Source: Purshia tridentata
Lineage: Eukaryota > Streptophyta > Magnoliopsida > Rosales > Rosaceae
DNA length: 64,000 nt
Reading direction: 5' to 3'
NCBI GenBank assembly: GCA_003254885.1
Contig: QANT01003084.1
Coordinates: 1-64,000 of the forward strand
Shown: positions 10,287-21,076 of the stretch, piece by piece
How the letters are laid out: every line of letters starts with the position of its first letter
Numbering within the stretch: the stretch's first letter is position 1
The notes under the pieces: model-generated
The model's database searches: none
What the model was told of the DNA's origin: nothing
The model's input: the letters and a program-made list of their open reading frames with translations, nothing else
Program-made: the position numbers and the translations under genes

Positions 10287-11834
10287 TCACCCGAAGATCC
10301 GGTTGAGAGTTGCTGCAAGTCGGACTCCCCCCTGAGCCAGCCGCCAATTGACTATTGGTAATCGGGAGAGGAAGTATTTATCTGCAAACAAAGTATCATC
10401 ACTTCTCATTCGCTACTTATGAATTCAAAGACATTTATTAATTGCTTACCTTCTAGCACTGAACCTTCATCTACACCCTTGTACGCCCAATAACAAGCTG
10501 CTTTTATACCTTCAGATGCATATCTGCAAAGCAGTACCCAGATTCGTTTTAAGAAACTTGTTCAATGAATTTGCTCATATGTTTAATGTTCAATGTTTAA
10601 TGAGTGTGGTTGTGATACATACACATCTGGGCATGCTGTCTTATTCAAACTGCAGGTTTCCCAACCCTTAACTTCATCTGCCCATTCAGTCTGTTGTCCA
10701 GAAATATAAGCCAAACGTTGATAAATATCAGAAAATATTCTAAAGCCTTATTAGGTCTGCTGTCTTATACCGTAATGTTCTGTTTAATAGCGTACACCAG
10801 TTGTTCCACATTGGAATTGTAAAATCTCTCTTCTGCTGTTTCAATTATGTTGTCATCCCAGACCTGTATGCATTACACCTTTTGAATTAGTGAATTAAAG
10901 TAGTTTGTGGAAAGCTTCAAGTAAATTAATGTGGAGGAAGTTGGGAATTAGACTCACATGGTGAAGATTTTGCTTCCTTGTGTACCAGTGAACATCAATG
11001 GTATTGCCTCCCTTGTCTGAAGTAAACCCCACATGCAGAGGCTGTAAATTGGCACATCAAATCAAATCATCCTCCTAAATATGCAATGGTTATAGAGCAT
11101 GTATTATGGATCATAAAATCATAATCATATATATACCTGATGAATGTCTCCCATAAAGTGCGAAAGGAATAGAAGTGCTTCTGTGAGGTTATCTGATTAT
11201 CCAAAAAGCAGAATTTGGTGAGCCAAGTTGCATAAAAAGTAGATGTGGGAACAGTTTTTACCTTTAGGGTCGGTGTTGTAAGTGAGAAGCTGTGCGGTGT
11301 AATTGTTGATTGCACCTGCAACACAACGCCCCTTCACTCCATTGTCATCTTTGCAGTCCCCTGGATGGAGATCATGACTGTTACTGTTAGGAAGAAATTA
11401 ATGTGTATGTGTCCAGGAAATGCCATGTTTGAAAAGTTAATTAGGAAGTTACTGTTGTACTGGTAATTGCAAAGGTTGTCAGGAGTATTAAGATAGTGAA
11501 GGGCAGATGACCAGTGATAACGAAACTTGACATGATCTGCCCATATACACACACTGCCCAACTCATTTTCTGCATACTCTGGAAGCAGTTGCTTCACCGC
11601 ATCTGCTGCTGCTTTGCTCAACCTAGACTGCACTCACACCACAAACATATATACCCCCAAATTAATTACACACACAGAGAGATGATGATGATAAATTGAT
11701 AATTATAAATCAATTATAATAACCTGAGCAATTCTACAAACTGTGAGATGCCCATCATTTCCCCAACCATGAATTAGAGGAAAAACAAGCAGCAGTAAGC
11801 ACAGAGTAAGTATCTGGACCCTGCCGCACTCCAT
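10287..11834 (-). CDS. S1/P1-type bifunctional nuclease (ENDO family)
   Basis: Nine exons read on the minus strand: 11834-11724, 11627-11453, 11360-11262, 11192-11137, 11041-10958, 10863-10771, 10690-10623, 10523-10450, 10381-10287, about 284 aa. A signal peptide (about 1-23) is followed by Trp24 in WGNDGH, the conserved mature N terminus whose Trp and His bind zinc. Other metal-site motifs are WADHVKFRYHW, RDCKD, and the helix FLSHFMGDIHQPLHVGF with GGN. The end (DKYFLSRLPIVNWRLAQGGVRLAATLNRIFG, positions 10381-10290) is characteristic. The enzyme cuts single-stranded DNA, RNA and mismatched heteroduplex with zinc, in the secretory path or vacuole, often in senescence or cell death. Length fits the family (about 280-305). 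Confidence 0.93.
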
Positions 11835-14444
11835 CAGCTTCCTTTCCTGTCAACTCTCAAGAGCACTGAAGATGCAGCCCATATATGATGGGTTTTCTCT
11901 GCTTTTATAATTAGTATTAAAAAAAAAAAAAACTTAAATTGGAAAGAAATCTAAAATTTAATTAGCTAGGAAGAATATCCGATTTCATGGGATCTTGTTG
12001 TCTTTGCCCCAAACTTTTGTTTGTTAAGATTCTTTTATGTTGCAGGGAGGTAGAAATATGTGGATGTCGTGCATATGAAACTGAAATGGTGGCTCTAGTG
12101 AAGTTCTCTGTTCTCACCTGGTTCACATTAGTATTTGACTAAATAACCTTTGGCAATGTGACGTGGAGATTCATTTCAAGGGTGCATTTTGGTAATTTAA
12201 TGGCTACGTGCTTGGAAAGGCAGGCAACTTTAAGAAACATGAAATTGTGGTGGGAGTGTAAGTAACGGTACGTACATTTGAAATGGTTACATTCCGTTAT
12301 GGAAACATCAAACGCTGTCCTAATTTCGCTCTCTAATCTCTATCCATAATTTTCATATATTTTCTTGTTAGCTTTCAATTTTCATTAATGTCGTTTACAC
12401 ACGCATACGAAGTTCCGAAGCCACCATAACTTTGTGCGTATATATTACCCTAGGCCCAAAAACTATACTGGGCCACCTCAAATTTGGCCTGTCCAGCAAC
12501 ATTTATGTCATTTGAGATTATAAATCACAGTTTGAGCAGGTTGGGATTCTGATCAACTTGAGTTAGGTAATAAAAAATACGGCCCATGCTAACCCACCAT
12601 GTCAGTGACTCAGTGCTTATCAACTTGGAATATAATCATTGAAGATAATCACTTAAACCACGTATAATGATCAGATCATTTTTATTTTATTTCAGATGTT
12701 ACATACTGCCAAGGTAGAATATGCTGTCCCCAACAAGAAGGACCAAAATTTAATTAAATTATTTTGGCTTTGCTTTGGTTTTTATGACCAGTTCAAAAAC
12801 TAAATAATTACTCCTAACAGGATCATACGCGTAAAGTTTAGTATGCAATAATTAATTAGACTGTTAGACCATCTTTTTATCATCGTACCAATGCCATAAT
12901 GTGTTATTTTAAAGTCAATGGCATATGGGCTATGAGGTACACGTAGTGACGTACACACAAGATTAAAATTTAAAGCATATGCGTCCGTCCTAGAAGATGT
13001 TTGTTGATCTATTATCCCTCGATCGCTTGACTTCGATCTTCTTGGTCTTTCTTTTTTTGGTTACGGGTCAAGGTCCACTTAATGATCTTTGACACTGGAT
13101 TTCTGTTTACACTAACACCTATATTTAGTTTACAGTAGCGTATTGATTATTGACCATGACTAGTAAGTATATGTCTATGTATCTCGCAATTGGGGACCTA
13201 TACCTACCATTTTGTTTGGTAGATGAGAAAGGGTCATACTTTCTTACTCACCTTCCAATATTAAAGCTCTCAAAACTATTTGTAATCCAAGTTGTATATA
13301 TACTTATAAATATTATTCATTCGACCATAAAATGGTGGTCAGCTTAATTAGGAATTTTGTTTTAACAGTTAATTCATAATTAGGTGTATTGCTTAACCTT
13401 GTGGTGTCATTTTTCGAGGAGACGAAACTAATTAAATAGGTTAAACTGCAACAAATAAGTGTATATCCACATCATTGTTATTATTGTGAACCACCCAAGA
13501 CTCAACCACCTCTCTCGTACTGATTAATTAATAGGAGTTGGTTTCACTTTCACATCCATTTGTTCTTTTATGAAATTCTTGTAATAGATGGCATTTTTAG
13601 ACTTGCACTAGTGTCTGTGTGTGTGTGATCAGTGCGCACAATGTGTTGCACACTTGAAATTGTTTGTACGAAATGATAAAGTGCGTGTGATCTTGGGCCA
13701 AACATATTTGGACATTTCGTTGTTGGTCGGTGAGTCGTGCAACAGACGGCACCACGCGATCAATACCAATCACAATTATATATCCCTACTTTTCAGCGCC
13801 GGACCACCCTACCCGAAAAGAGCACTTCTTCTACCCACCAATAAATTTTTTAATTTTCTTTCAACATCAAAATACAATATTACTCAAATATGTTCATTTT
13901 ACTGATTTCTTAGAGATATTATACTGTTAAACTGGAATAGAACAATAGAATATTAAAGATAAGAATGAGTTGTATTTTTAATTCAAATGGATTTTTATTT
14001 GTATTAATAATGAAGTGCGAATCATGCGATTGTGATTAAAAAAAGAAAAGTGATTTTATGTTGTCGAAAAATATATAGCAGGCATTTGAATGAGGTGTGA
14101 CCGCGTGTCAAGATCTCTGACCACCACTGGTTTTGGACGGGGCTTGAAAATAAAAGAAAGAAAGGATTACATCTTCCTCCCTCCGAGTGAGCCATTTCAA
14201 TGATTCAATCTGCTCTTTGTTTCAGTCCTTGCACTTCCATCCAATCCAAAAGGTCCGCTACCCTTTTCTGACGTGGAGCGAATATCTTCCACATCAACCT
14301 TTTCTTTATTTTAAGCATTACCACTTCCAATCGTCCTCTTTATAAACCCCGACCCCCGACCCTTCCCAAACCTCCTCCATCTCTCTCGCACCACACACTT
14401 TAATACTTTATTCATCTCCACCCTTTACTCTTTCTCATTATCTC
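11835..14444. other. Intergenic region
   Basis: It contains the ENDO promoter (left side) and the promoter of the next gene (right side). A poly-A run lies near 11921-11933. Short open frames (13150-13347, 13621-13905) show no family resemblance. A likely TATA box (ctttataaacc) lies near 14338, about 105 bp before the next start codon. Confidence 0.6.
14337..14347 (+). promoter_or_regulatory. Likely TATA box of the gene at 14445
   Basis: The motif ctttataaacc is followed by a C-rich and CT-rich leader with no ATG before the start codon at 14445. Spacing suits a plant core promoter. Confidence 0.5.
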
Positions 14445-15437
14445 ATGGAAATACCAGTAGTCAATAGAATAAGCGATTTCCAGCCTCGCTTAACCGGAAT
14501 CGAAAAGCTCTCTCTGCCTTACAGTTTCTGGAAATGGAGCGCTTTAATCATTGCACTGCTAGCTTCCTTCGGCACCATCATCACTAAAATCAACCTCTTC
14601 ATCACCACACTCCGACGCTTCCCTTCTCTACGCTCAAACCCTCTTTCCCAGAACCTCATCCAAGACGACAACGATTACTCCGACTACAGCGACGACGATG
14701 AAACCTGCTCCGTCTCATACTCCTCCTCCTTAGCTGATAGCGAAGAATCCTATGATGACGACGCCCGTTCTATTGCCATGGATGAAAATTTCAATGTCAG
14801 AGGCTCTGGTCATTACGTCCATGATCGTAATTTGAGGCTCCGCCGGGGTAGAAGCTTTGGTGGCCACCATCGATTCTCGTGGTCCGACTTCGCCAGCGGC
14901 AAGAGCGTCGTCAACCTCTGGGACAGCTTATCTTTGGGGCTAGACCTCGACCACGACTACGACTCCGAAAGAGTCGTCTCCGTCTACGACATGGACAAAC
15001 AGAAGAAGATAACTTCCTTTTGCGGCTGGAATTTCCAGGTCCCGGCGACGGCCACGGCATCGCCCTCAACGGTCCTCTCAGCGGACACGAACGTATCGGG
15101 GCGCGTGTCTCTCGGTGTCTGGGACACTCGCGTCGGGGGTCGGATTCCAGCGATACTCGCCGACTGGGGCCCGCAACTCGGGAGAATCGTCGGGGTTGCG
15201 TCAGGCGGCGTCGAGAAGGTTTATGTCAAGGATGGCGTCACGGGGAGTTTGACGGTCGGTGACGTGAGGAAGGTGAGATCGCCGTTACGGAAGGGAACGA
15301 ATGCTGACGTGGACGATACGTGGTGGGACGCGGACGCCGTTATTATTTCGGACGATTGTTTTGATGAGTCAGTGGTGAGTGGATGTGACTCGGTGGTCAC
15401 TCGATGTTGTAGCGCGGTTAAGTCTTCTCTGTTCTAA
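14445..15437 (+). CDS. Intronless plant protein of unknown function, one membrane segment
   Basis: A single open frame of 330 aa. A hydrophobic stretch at about residues 31-56 (WSALIIALLASFGTIITKIN and on) looks like a membrane anchor near the N terminus. A very acidic Asp/Ser/Tyr-rich stretch follows (about 73-108), then a basic patch (RNLRLRRGRSFGGHHRF, about 128-144). The C-terminal half has a more ordered look (VSLGVWDTRVGGRIPAILAD, about 222-241). I cannot name the family. Full length, clean leader, TATA box and no disabling changes argue for a real gene. It is richer in GC than its surroundings, as intronless plant genes often are. No function is proposed. Confidence 0.8.
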   Translation: MEIPVVNRISDFQPRLTGIEKLSLPYSFWKWSALIIALLASFGTIITKINLFITTLRRFPSLRSNPLSQNLIQDDNDYSDYSDDDETCSVSYSSSLADSEESYDDDARSIAMDENFNVRGSGHYVHDRNLRLRRGRSFGGHHRFSWSDFASGKSVVNLWDSLSLGLDLDHDYDSERVVSVYDMDKQKKITSFCGWNFQVPATATASPSTVLSADTNVSGRVSLGVWDTRVGGRIPAILADWGPQLGRIVGVASGGVEKVYVKDGVTGSLTVGDVRKVRSPLRKGTNADVDDTWWDADAVIISDDCFDESVVSGCDSVVTRCCSAVKSSLF

Positions 15438-17912
15438 TCTGTACACGGAAATAACAGATATTGAATAATGTAAAGCCATTATTTTGTAAATATTTTAACT
15501 ATTCCCGTTGATTAATGAATTATGATTTTGCTTCTGTTTTTGCCTTTTCAATTTGGTTTCGAAGTTTCGTGGATTGTGAGTTGTGAATTAACAGAAAAAT
15601 GGGAAACTAGCTGTAAGCTTCCAGCTAGCTTCCTCCTGATGAATGCTGCATTAGTCTTTTTATTTGACACATATTTAGGTCGTTGTAAGTTGTAACCAGA
15701 ACTTTAATTAAGTTGTTAATATTATCGCAACTATTACCAGCGAGCGACAAGCATATAGAAATTCATAAAAATAATCTCAAAACATGTATCACGTGCAACC
15801 AAATGATCTTTTTAAAAATACGAAAAATGAATATATAAAAAGTTTTTATTAGAGTGTAGAATACATTATTGTTAGTTGTCCACTTGTCGCTATCATTGTT
15901 TGACTTTAGAATTCTGCCAAACAATCACTGAAGGATTTTTTAACCTACATAAATAAATTCTATATAAACAACATGACTATTATATATATCTAACTAAACC
16001 CCCCTTTATTTTTCTTATCTGGGCATCTAACTACACCTTAGTTGTACATATTAATGTAATAGCTAGTAATGGAGAACAAAATTTTTATATGGTGGTTAAA
16101 TGAAGACAATATGTATATATATATATATATAAAAGATTTTAAAGATCTCATTAGAAAAGAATTATATATATATACATATAAAATGTAGGAGAAAGAGAGA
16201 TAAAGTGACTGGAAAGAGTCTGACCAAACCAAACGAAATACAATATACTATGTTCATTTCTCCAATAAATTATAGATAGAACAATATTTTTTATGCATTA
16301 TTAGAAAGCTATACGTTATAAAAGTAGCAAGGTTGCAATAATGCCTTGGTTTGGAGTTTGGACAACTTAAGCTGTGCAGCTTTGCGAGGGGTAAAACCCA
16401 ACTCAAAGAAATCCTACTATCTTAGCTGACAGCTTAATTCCCTTTGATTGAATATGCTTTTGTAGATGTTGTGGTTGAGAAAAAACCCATTAAATTCTCA
16501 GGGGAGAATTTGATATTCTTAAGGAAGAATCATATATATCCCGATCTTATATAATCTTTGAAGTCTGAAACCAAATAGCTAGTGTAGGTGTCGTTTAGAT
16601 TTTGTATACTTACGCAAGGCTGAGCATGCTTATCCTAAAACAGAAGTTACACTTCTTTTATACTTGGCCATCAAACAAATAAAACTTGTATACCATAATC
16701 AATCATTCAATTACGTGACCGGTTTCACTTTTTCTCACCAAAACGAAAACGTAACGTTATCTTCATGTTCTGTCGGGCCTCCTCCCTTTGCCTATATTTG
16801 GGCTTAACACTCGGGCTAAAAAATAAATTATTTGAGTTTTGGGCCCAAACTATATTTTTCGGCCCAATTTGGGGATTGGTTGACATTGGTTGATATCAAG
16901 CATAACTCAGCCTAGTTTGGTGTCTGTTTAACATTTGTTTTTTCCCGGTATGTTGGAGAATGGAGAACTACCATTCAGTACTCAACTAGCCAGAAATTAA
17001 AATTACAATAAATAATATATCGATCGTAATTAATTCCGAGATTTGTACCAAAATCATGGCGTCTTCTTCTGGTTTTCCCCAATATTTGACTTTACAAAGT
17101 TTATAGAAGAAGACTCCATGATAATTCCGAGATTTGAACTTCATTATACTTTTAAAAATAAATACCAATATTTTTCCAGTTAGAAATATACAACTTGAAG
17201 TTGAATAACTGGCATGCATTGTTTAACCATGCTTTTCGAGAATCAAGAGTCATCATGGTTTGTGGTCAAGTCAAGAGTTGAGGCTATAATATATGAATAT
17301 TATATGGGTCCATAATTAGGCGGGAAGACGAAAGAGGATTCTTGAATTGGGAGGTTCCTTGTGCTGAAATGTATATGTCCACATATAATATGCAAGAATA
17401 TGTGTTATGGAGTGCGTGCTCATCATGCTCTACCCAGAACCATATGAAATTTCAGAATAAGGGCCATTCATTTCCATCCATAGGAAGAAGAGAGATATAG
17501 GCTATAGCTACTAGCTTGCTGGGCAATAAATTAATCCCAATTAAGAAAGAAAAACTGTGCAGGTGATTGAGTAGCCTAATTAGAATGGCTGTAGAATTGA
17601 TTTTGCTTCATATACCAAGTTCGAAATAAAATTAATGAAATATTGTTAGAAATAAAAGCCAATAACCATACATAAATCTTAATTAATTTGCAGTATGTTA
17701 CATGGCCACAATAGTATTGGAAATTAACACGTGACCTATAAAAACACAAACAATTAAGAACAGAAAGAAAGAATGAAATAATTAATTAAGCAGATCGATG
17801 ATTAATTGGAAAAGAATAAACGTTAATGGTAGATCTGTAGGCAGCTAGGTAGAACTCGATCGGACCCTAGCGAATGCTTAATGATCAAATTGATGAATGA
17901 ATGAAATTAATA
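15438..17912. other. Intergenic region
   Basis: No gene is seen. It is AT-rich, with TA runs near 16110-16180 and a small hairpin flanked by direct repeats at 17032-17136. The right end should hold the 3' end of the VQ gene. Confidence 0.6.
17032..17136. repeat. 18-bp stem hairpin flanked by 14-bp direct repeats
   Basis: Arms atcatggcgtcttcttct (17053-17070) and agaagaagactccatgat (17105-17122) pair with one mismatch across a 34-nt loop. Both sides are bordered by the same 14 bases aattccgagatttg (17032-17045 and 17123-17136). It is too small for a usual MITE. It may be a local inversion duplication, a tiny foldback element or a small-RNA hairpin. Confidence 0.7.
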
Positions 17913-18638
17913 TTAATGTGGTAGTTCCTTGATGAACTCGAAGAAAGAAGGCGAAAATGACCCAGCAGCAACGTTTGGAGACGACGCATATTGTGAGGTG
18001 GAATTAGAGTATCTGTAAGCAGACGTGGATGTTGGTGTAAACAATGGAATATCTCCAAAATATGGGTTTGACTGCTGCTGGCTGAACATATTGGGTGTGG
18101 GAGTGGGAGAATACCCAGAAACGTGATCATGATCATCACCACCATCACCACCAAAACTCATTTCATAATTATTCTCATCTGTAAGAATGGAAGACGACTC
18201 ATTATCGTCATGGCTCCTGCTGCTAATTACATAGGACGTAGTCTTAATATTACTGATCATGGTTTTATCGATTTCAGGATGATCGTGATTCGTATCAGCT
18301 GTAGTTGTGTAGAAGTGTTGGTTATCAGAGCGGGAGAGGCCGGTGAGCTTCTGAACCAAAGCCATGAAATCACGAGGCTGCGTGTGGATGATCTTGGGAG
18401 ATTGCGTGTAAATGATAACTGGGGCCTGGCGCTGTACATGTTGTTGCTGAGGCTGCTTCACAGTCATGGCCATGCGGGAAAACGAAGAAGAATTAGAACA
18501 ATGTTTGTGAATGAGGAAAGACTCCCTATTGATCTTCAATGGGGAGGGTCGATTCCCATCCATCTGATCCCTCCGTGAATAATTACCACCATTATGTTTA
18601 TTCACATCATCCAACTTTGGTGCAGCAGAGAGGTTCAT
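17913..18638 (-). CDS. VQ-motif protein, MKS1/VQ20 type
   Basis: An intronless frame of 241 aa. The VQ motif FMALVQKLTG is at about residues 91-100 (FxxxVQxLTG), the docking site for WRKY factors. Upstream lie PSPLKINRES (about 31-40) and APVIIYTQSPKIIHTQPRDF (about 72-91), blocks shared with MKS1/VQ21 and VQ20, which are MAP-kinase substrates. The C-terminal half is Ser/Thr/Asn-rich and disordered, with several SP/TP sites that could be phosphorylated, and ends in a hydrophobic FFEFIKELPH. The protein is expected in the nucleus, tuning WRKY-dependent defence or development. Subgroup is inferred from the two flanking blocks. Confidence 0.9.
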   Translation of the reverse strand: MNLSAAPKLDDVNKHNGGNYSRRDQMDGNRPSPLKINRESFLIHKHCSNSSSFSRMAMTVKQPQQQHVQRQAPVIIYTQSPKIIHTQPRDFMALVQKLTGLSRSDNQHFYTTTADTNHDHPEIDKTMISNIKTTSYVISSRSHDDNESSSILTDENNYEMSFGGDGGDDHDHVSGYSPTPTPNMFSQQQSNPYFGDIPLFTPTSTSAYRYSNSTSQYASSPNVAAGSFSPSFFEFIKELPH

Positions 18639-18777
18639 AATTGATCGATCAACCTAAACAAATCAAGTCTGTCTAGCCTTAAGTAGAAAAGTTTAAGGAA
18701 TGAATTAATGATCAAGATGAGAGCTAATTAAGTAGCTAGCTAGCTTATGAGGGACAGAGGGAGAGAGAGAAACTGAT

Positions 18778-18792
18778 ACAATATATATAGAA
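18778..18792 (-). promoter_or_regulatory. Likely TATA box of the VQ gene
   Basis: Reads tctatatatattgta on the minus strand, about 145 bp upstream of the start codon at 18638. Confidence 0.45.
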
Positions 18793-19254
18793 TAAAAGGG
18801 ATAGTGATGATCGATATGAAAGGCAATTAATTAAATGAAGCCAGCGATTCTGACCGTTGACAATTTGACAGTAACACATATAGATCTATAAAAGGGGACA
18901 TATAGATGTAGATGGGGGTGGAGGTCGTAGTGTACGTGTGTTGTTTGTTGAAATATATGCAAAGGTTTTTAGGGCATGAAAGAAGTGGTTAGACGCTACC
19001 CTTTTGAGTTTTGGTATACGCTGTCCTCTTGGGCGTTTTTGTCGGCTGGGCCACGACGGCGCACTTGGCGCCCGGTCAAGTATATTTATTATTTTTTATA
19101 TATATACAAAAGTTTTTGTTTATTTATTCTTTGGCTGGATTCTCTGTTTCACATTACCACCCTCTAGCTCCCGAACCTCCTACATCACATGATTATAAAC
19201 TAATTCTTTTTAATTAATTAATTAATTACATAAATAAATACCCACATGTTAATT

Positions 19255-19398
19255 TTGCCACTCTTTTGGCAATTGGGTGGTGGTTATTCATCTTCCATCT
19301 TTTTTTCTTAACATATATACTTATTCTTGCCACTCTTTTGGCAATTGGGTGGTGGTTATTCACCTTCCATCTTTTTTTCTTAACATATATACTTATTC
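19255..19398. repeat. 72-bp tandem duplication, two copies
   Basis: Copies 19255-19326 and 19327-19398 begin ttgccactcttttggcaatt and end acatatatacttattc. I see one difference (ttcatctt against ttcacctt), so the event looks recent. Each copy contains a short palindrome, gccactcttttggc. Confidence 0.9.
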
Positions 19399-20407
19399 AG
19401 CATAATCTGTGGAACGTTCCGTTTATGTAGTTATATTTATATAAAATGAATAGAAAATGAGCAAAATTTGGGATTTGTATTTCCTTAAAATCCTACAAGT
19501 AGGCCGTATGCATTTAATAATTAAGAAAGACAATATATGTGTTAATTTAAAGCTAGTTTAATTCACAAATTTGAAACCTAAAAATGAGTATTTATAAGAT
19601 TTTATTCCTCTAATAGCCATTCCCTCTTAGAAATAGGGCCAGTAGTTTTGATTTGTCCGCCCCATCCTTTAATTAAGAGGAACATACTCATATAATGTGA
19701 CTTTGATTGTCATATGCTAAACCAAATTAAACACAAATTAAGCTTAACTAGTTAGATAGCCATATTCACAAGCTCAAAATTCGTCTGAATCTTCTTCCAT
19801 AGTCCCATGTCTTATTAAGGCAATCAATTAATTAATGGTCAACCGGGATTGTTAGTTAGCTATAGGGGCAAATATGCTCTGCTCCTGTTGAATAGTCACA
19901 TCTGTCAGGCTCAAGCTCTACTAATCAACTTGCTACTAAAAAATCGACCCTTGCTTTTTTGCGGTACTTCAAATTGGAGCTTTGACTTTGAATCATACAA
20001 GGTTTTTATGATTTTTTTTTTTCATATATATAGATATGTTCAACGTTGACATCATAATCTTGACCTCAACAAGGCAAAATTCTTCAAATTTTTTATGCTT
20101 GTGTTCTTAATAATGGTCAGGTCAAAACTAACCATTTGGAAAAGTACAAAAGCTAATTAAATTAAGATCATTAAACAGAAAGAGTTGGCATCTTAATACA
20201 GCTAGGTTGGAGTGGCTTGTAGGCACCCCAGAACCCAGCATACAAAATGCTGCCTAATCAAGTAGGCCGGTGAAAGTGACCGAATGGACTGAGCAACTGG
20301 GCCAGTGCTAACTGCGAGCTCACAAGTTGACCTAATTAAAACACATACTATGATCACTACTAGAAAATTGGACAATAGTCACTAAACAGCTAGTCACGGA
20401 AGGAGGG

Positions 20408-20545
20408 TTTGGCTTTTGATCTTGTAATGGACATGGGTGAGTGTATACCTGTATCCACTAGAACATTGGCCACAGATTTGGCTTTTGATCTTGTAATGGA
20501 CATGGGTGAGTGAATACTTGTGTCCACTAGAACATTGGCCACAGA
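20408..20545. repeat. 69-bp subterminal tandem duplication inside the CACTA element
   Basis: Two copies (20408-20476 and 20477-20545) starting tttggcttttgatcttgtaa and ending cattggccacaga, with a few differences. Each carries the TGGCCAC motif. Subterminal arrays of this kind are transposase-binding sites in CACTA elements. Confidence 0.85.
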
Positions 20546-20764
20546 CAAAATGGCTAAAGGGCTTCTTTATGCTGCTTTCCTTTTTTTTATTTTTTTTATT
20601 GCAATCTGGAGCATATATTAGGCATGGTATCAGTGTCCATAAACGGTAATGAACACTATTTGTCAATTAGTTTATATATTATTATTTATAAGTTAAAAGT
20701 TAAAACATCCAAACCCTAAAACACAAAACTTTAACACCGACTCACAAAGTTTCTACCTTGCCGC

Positions 20765-20765
<1 letters not shown>

Positions 20766-20814
<49 letters not shown>

Positions 20815-20820
20815 TTCTTA
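20766..20820. repeat. (CT)n microsatellite
   Basis: A nearly pure CT run broken by a few TTT insertions. It lies just before the coding-like stretch and resembles a plant 5' leader. Confidence 0.85.
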
Positions 20821-20929
20821 CTTCTTCAAACTCTTTGTGATTTCCCTCTTTGCCACTCGCCTGTGTTGCATTTCCATCGCATCTCTCTCTTTCTCTTCGG
20901 ATCTCAGCGTACCGACCGAAACCGATGTA

Positions 20930-21076
20930 ATGGACGACACCACCATCATCAACACAGCCAATGATATGATGTCAATGGCCTTTTCTTCGAGCAACGCCTT
21001 GTCGGCAAGCCGCAAGGCCTATTGCAAGTGTCCAGAGGGCAGGTACAAGCTTCACTACGAGAAGACCCACCCTTAA
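20930..21076 (+). pseudogene. Possible captured gene fragment within the CACTA element
   Basis: An ATG-initiated frame of 48 residues, MDDTTIINTANDMMSMAFSS at the start and KCPEGRYKLHYEKTHP at the end. A CT-rich leader-like tract precedes it and CAG/GTACTC, a good splice donor, follows 13 bases after the stop. The composition is protein-like and unlike its AT-rich surroundings. I do not recognise the source gene. It could be a captured first exon (Pack-CACTA) or a chance frame. Confidence 0.4.

Larger units (their letters stand above)
18639..20354. other. Promoter of the VQ gene and intergenic sequence
   Basis: The minus-strand TATA candidate (ctatatatattg on the minus strand) lies near 18780-18792, about 145 bp before the VQ start. 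Beyond it are short open frames without family resemblance and a 72-bp tandem duplication (19255-19398). Confidence 0.6.

Noticed and set aside
14879-15262. 127-codon second frame inside the gene at 14445
   Set aside because: An Arg-rich out-of-frame shadow of the GC-rich coding sequence.
18123-18578. 151-codon frame antisense to the VQ gene
   Set aside because: Antisense shadow of a recognised coding frame.
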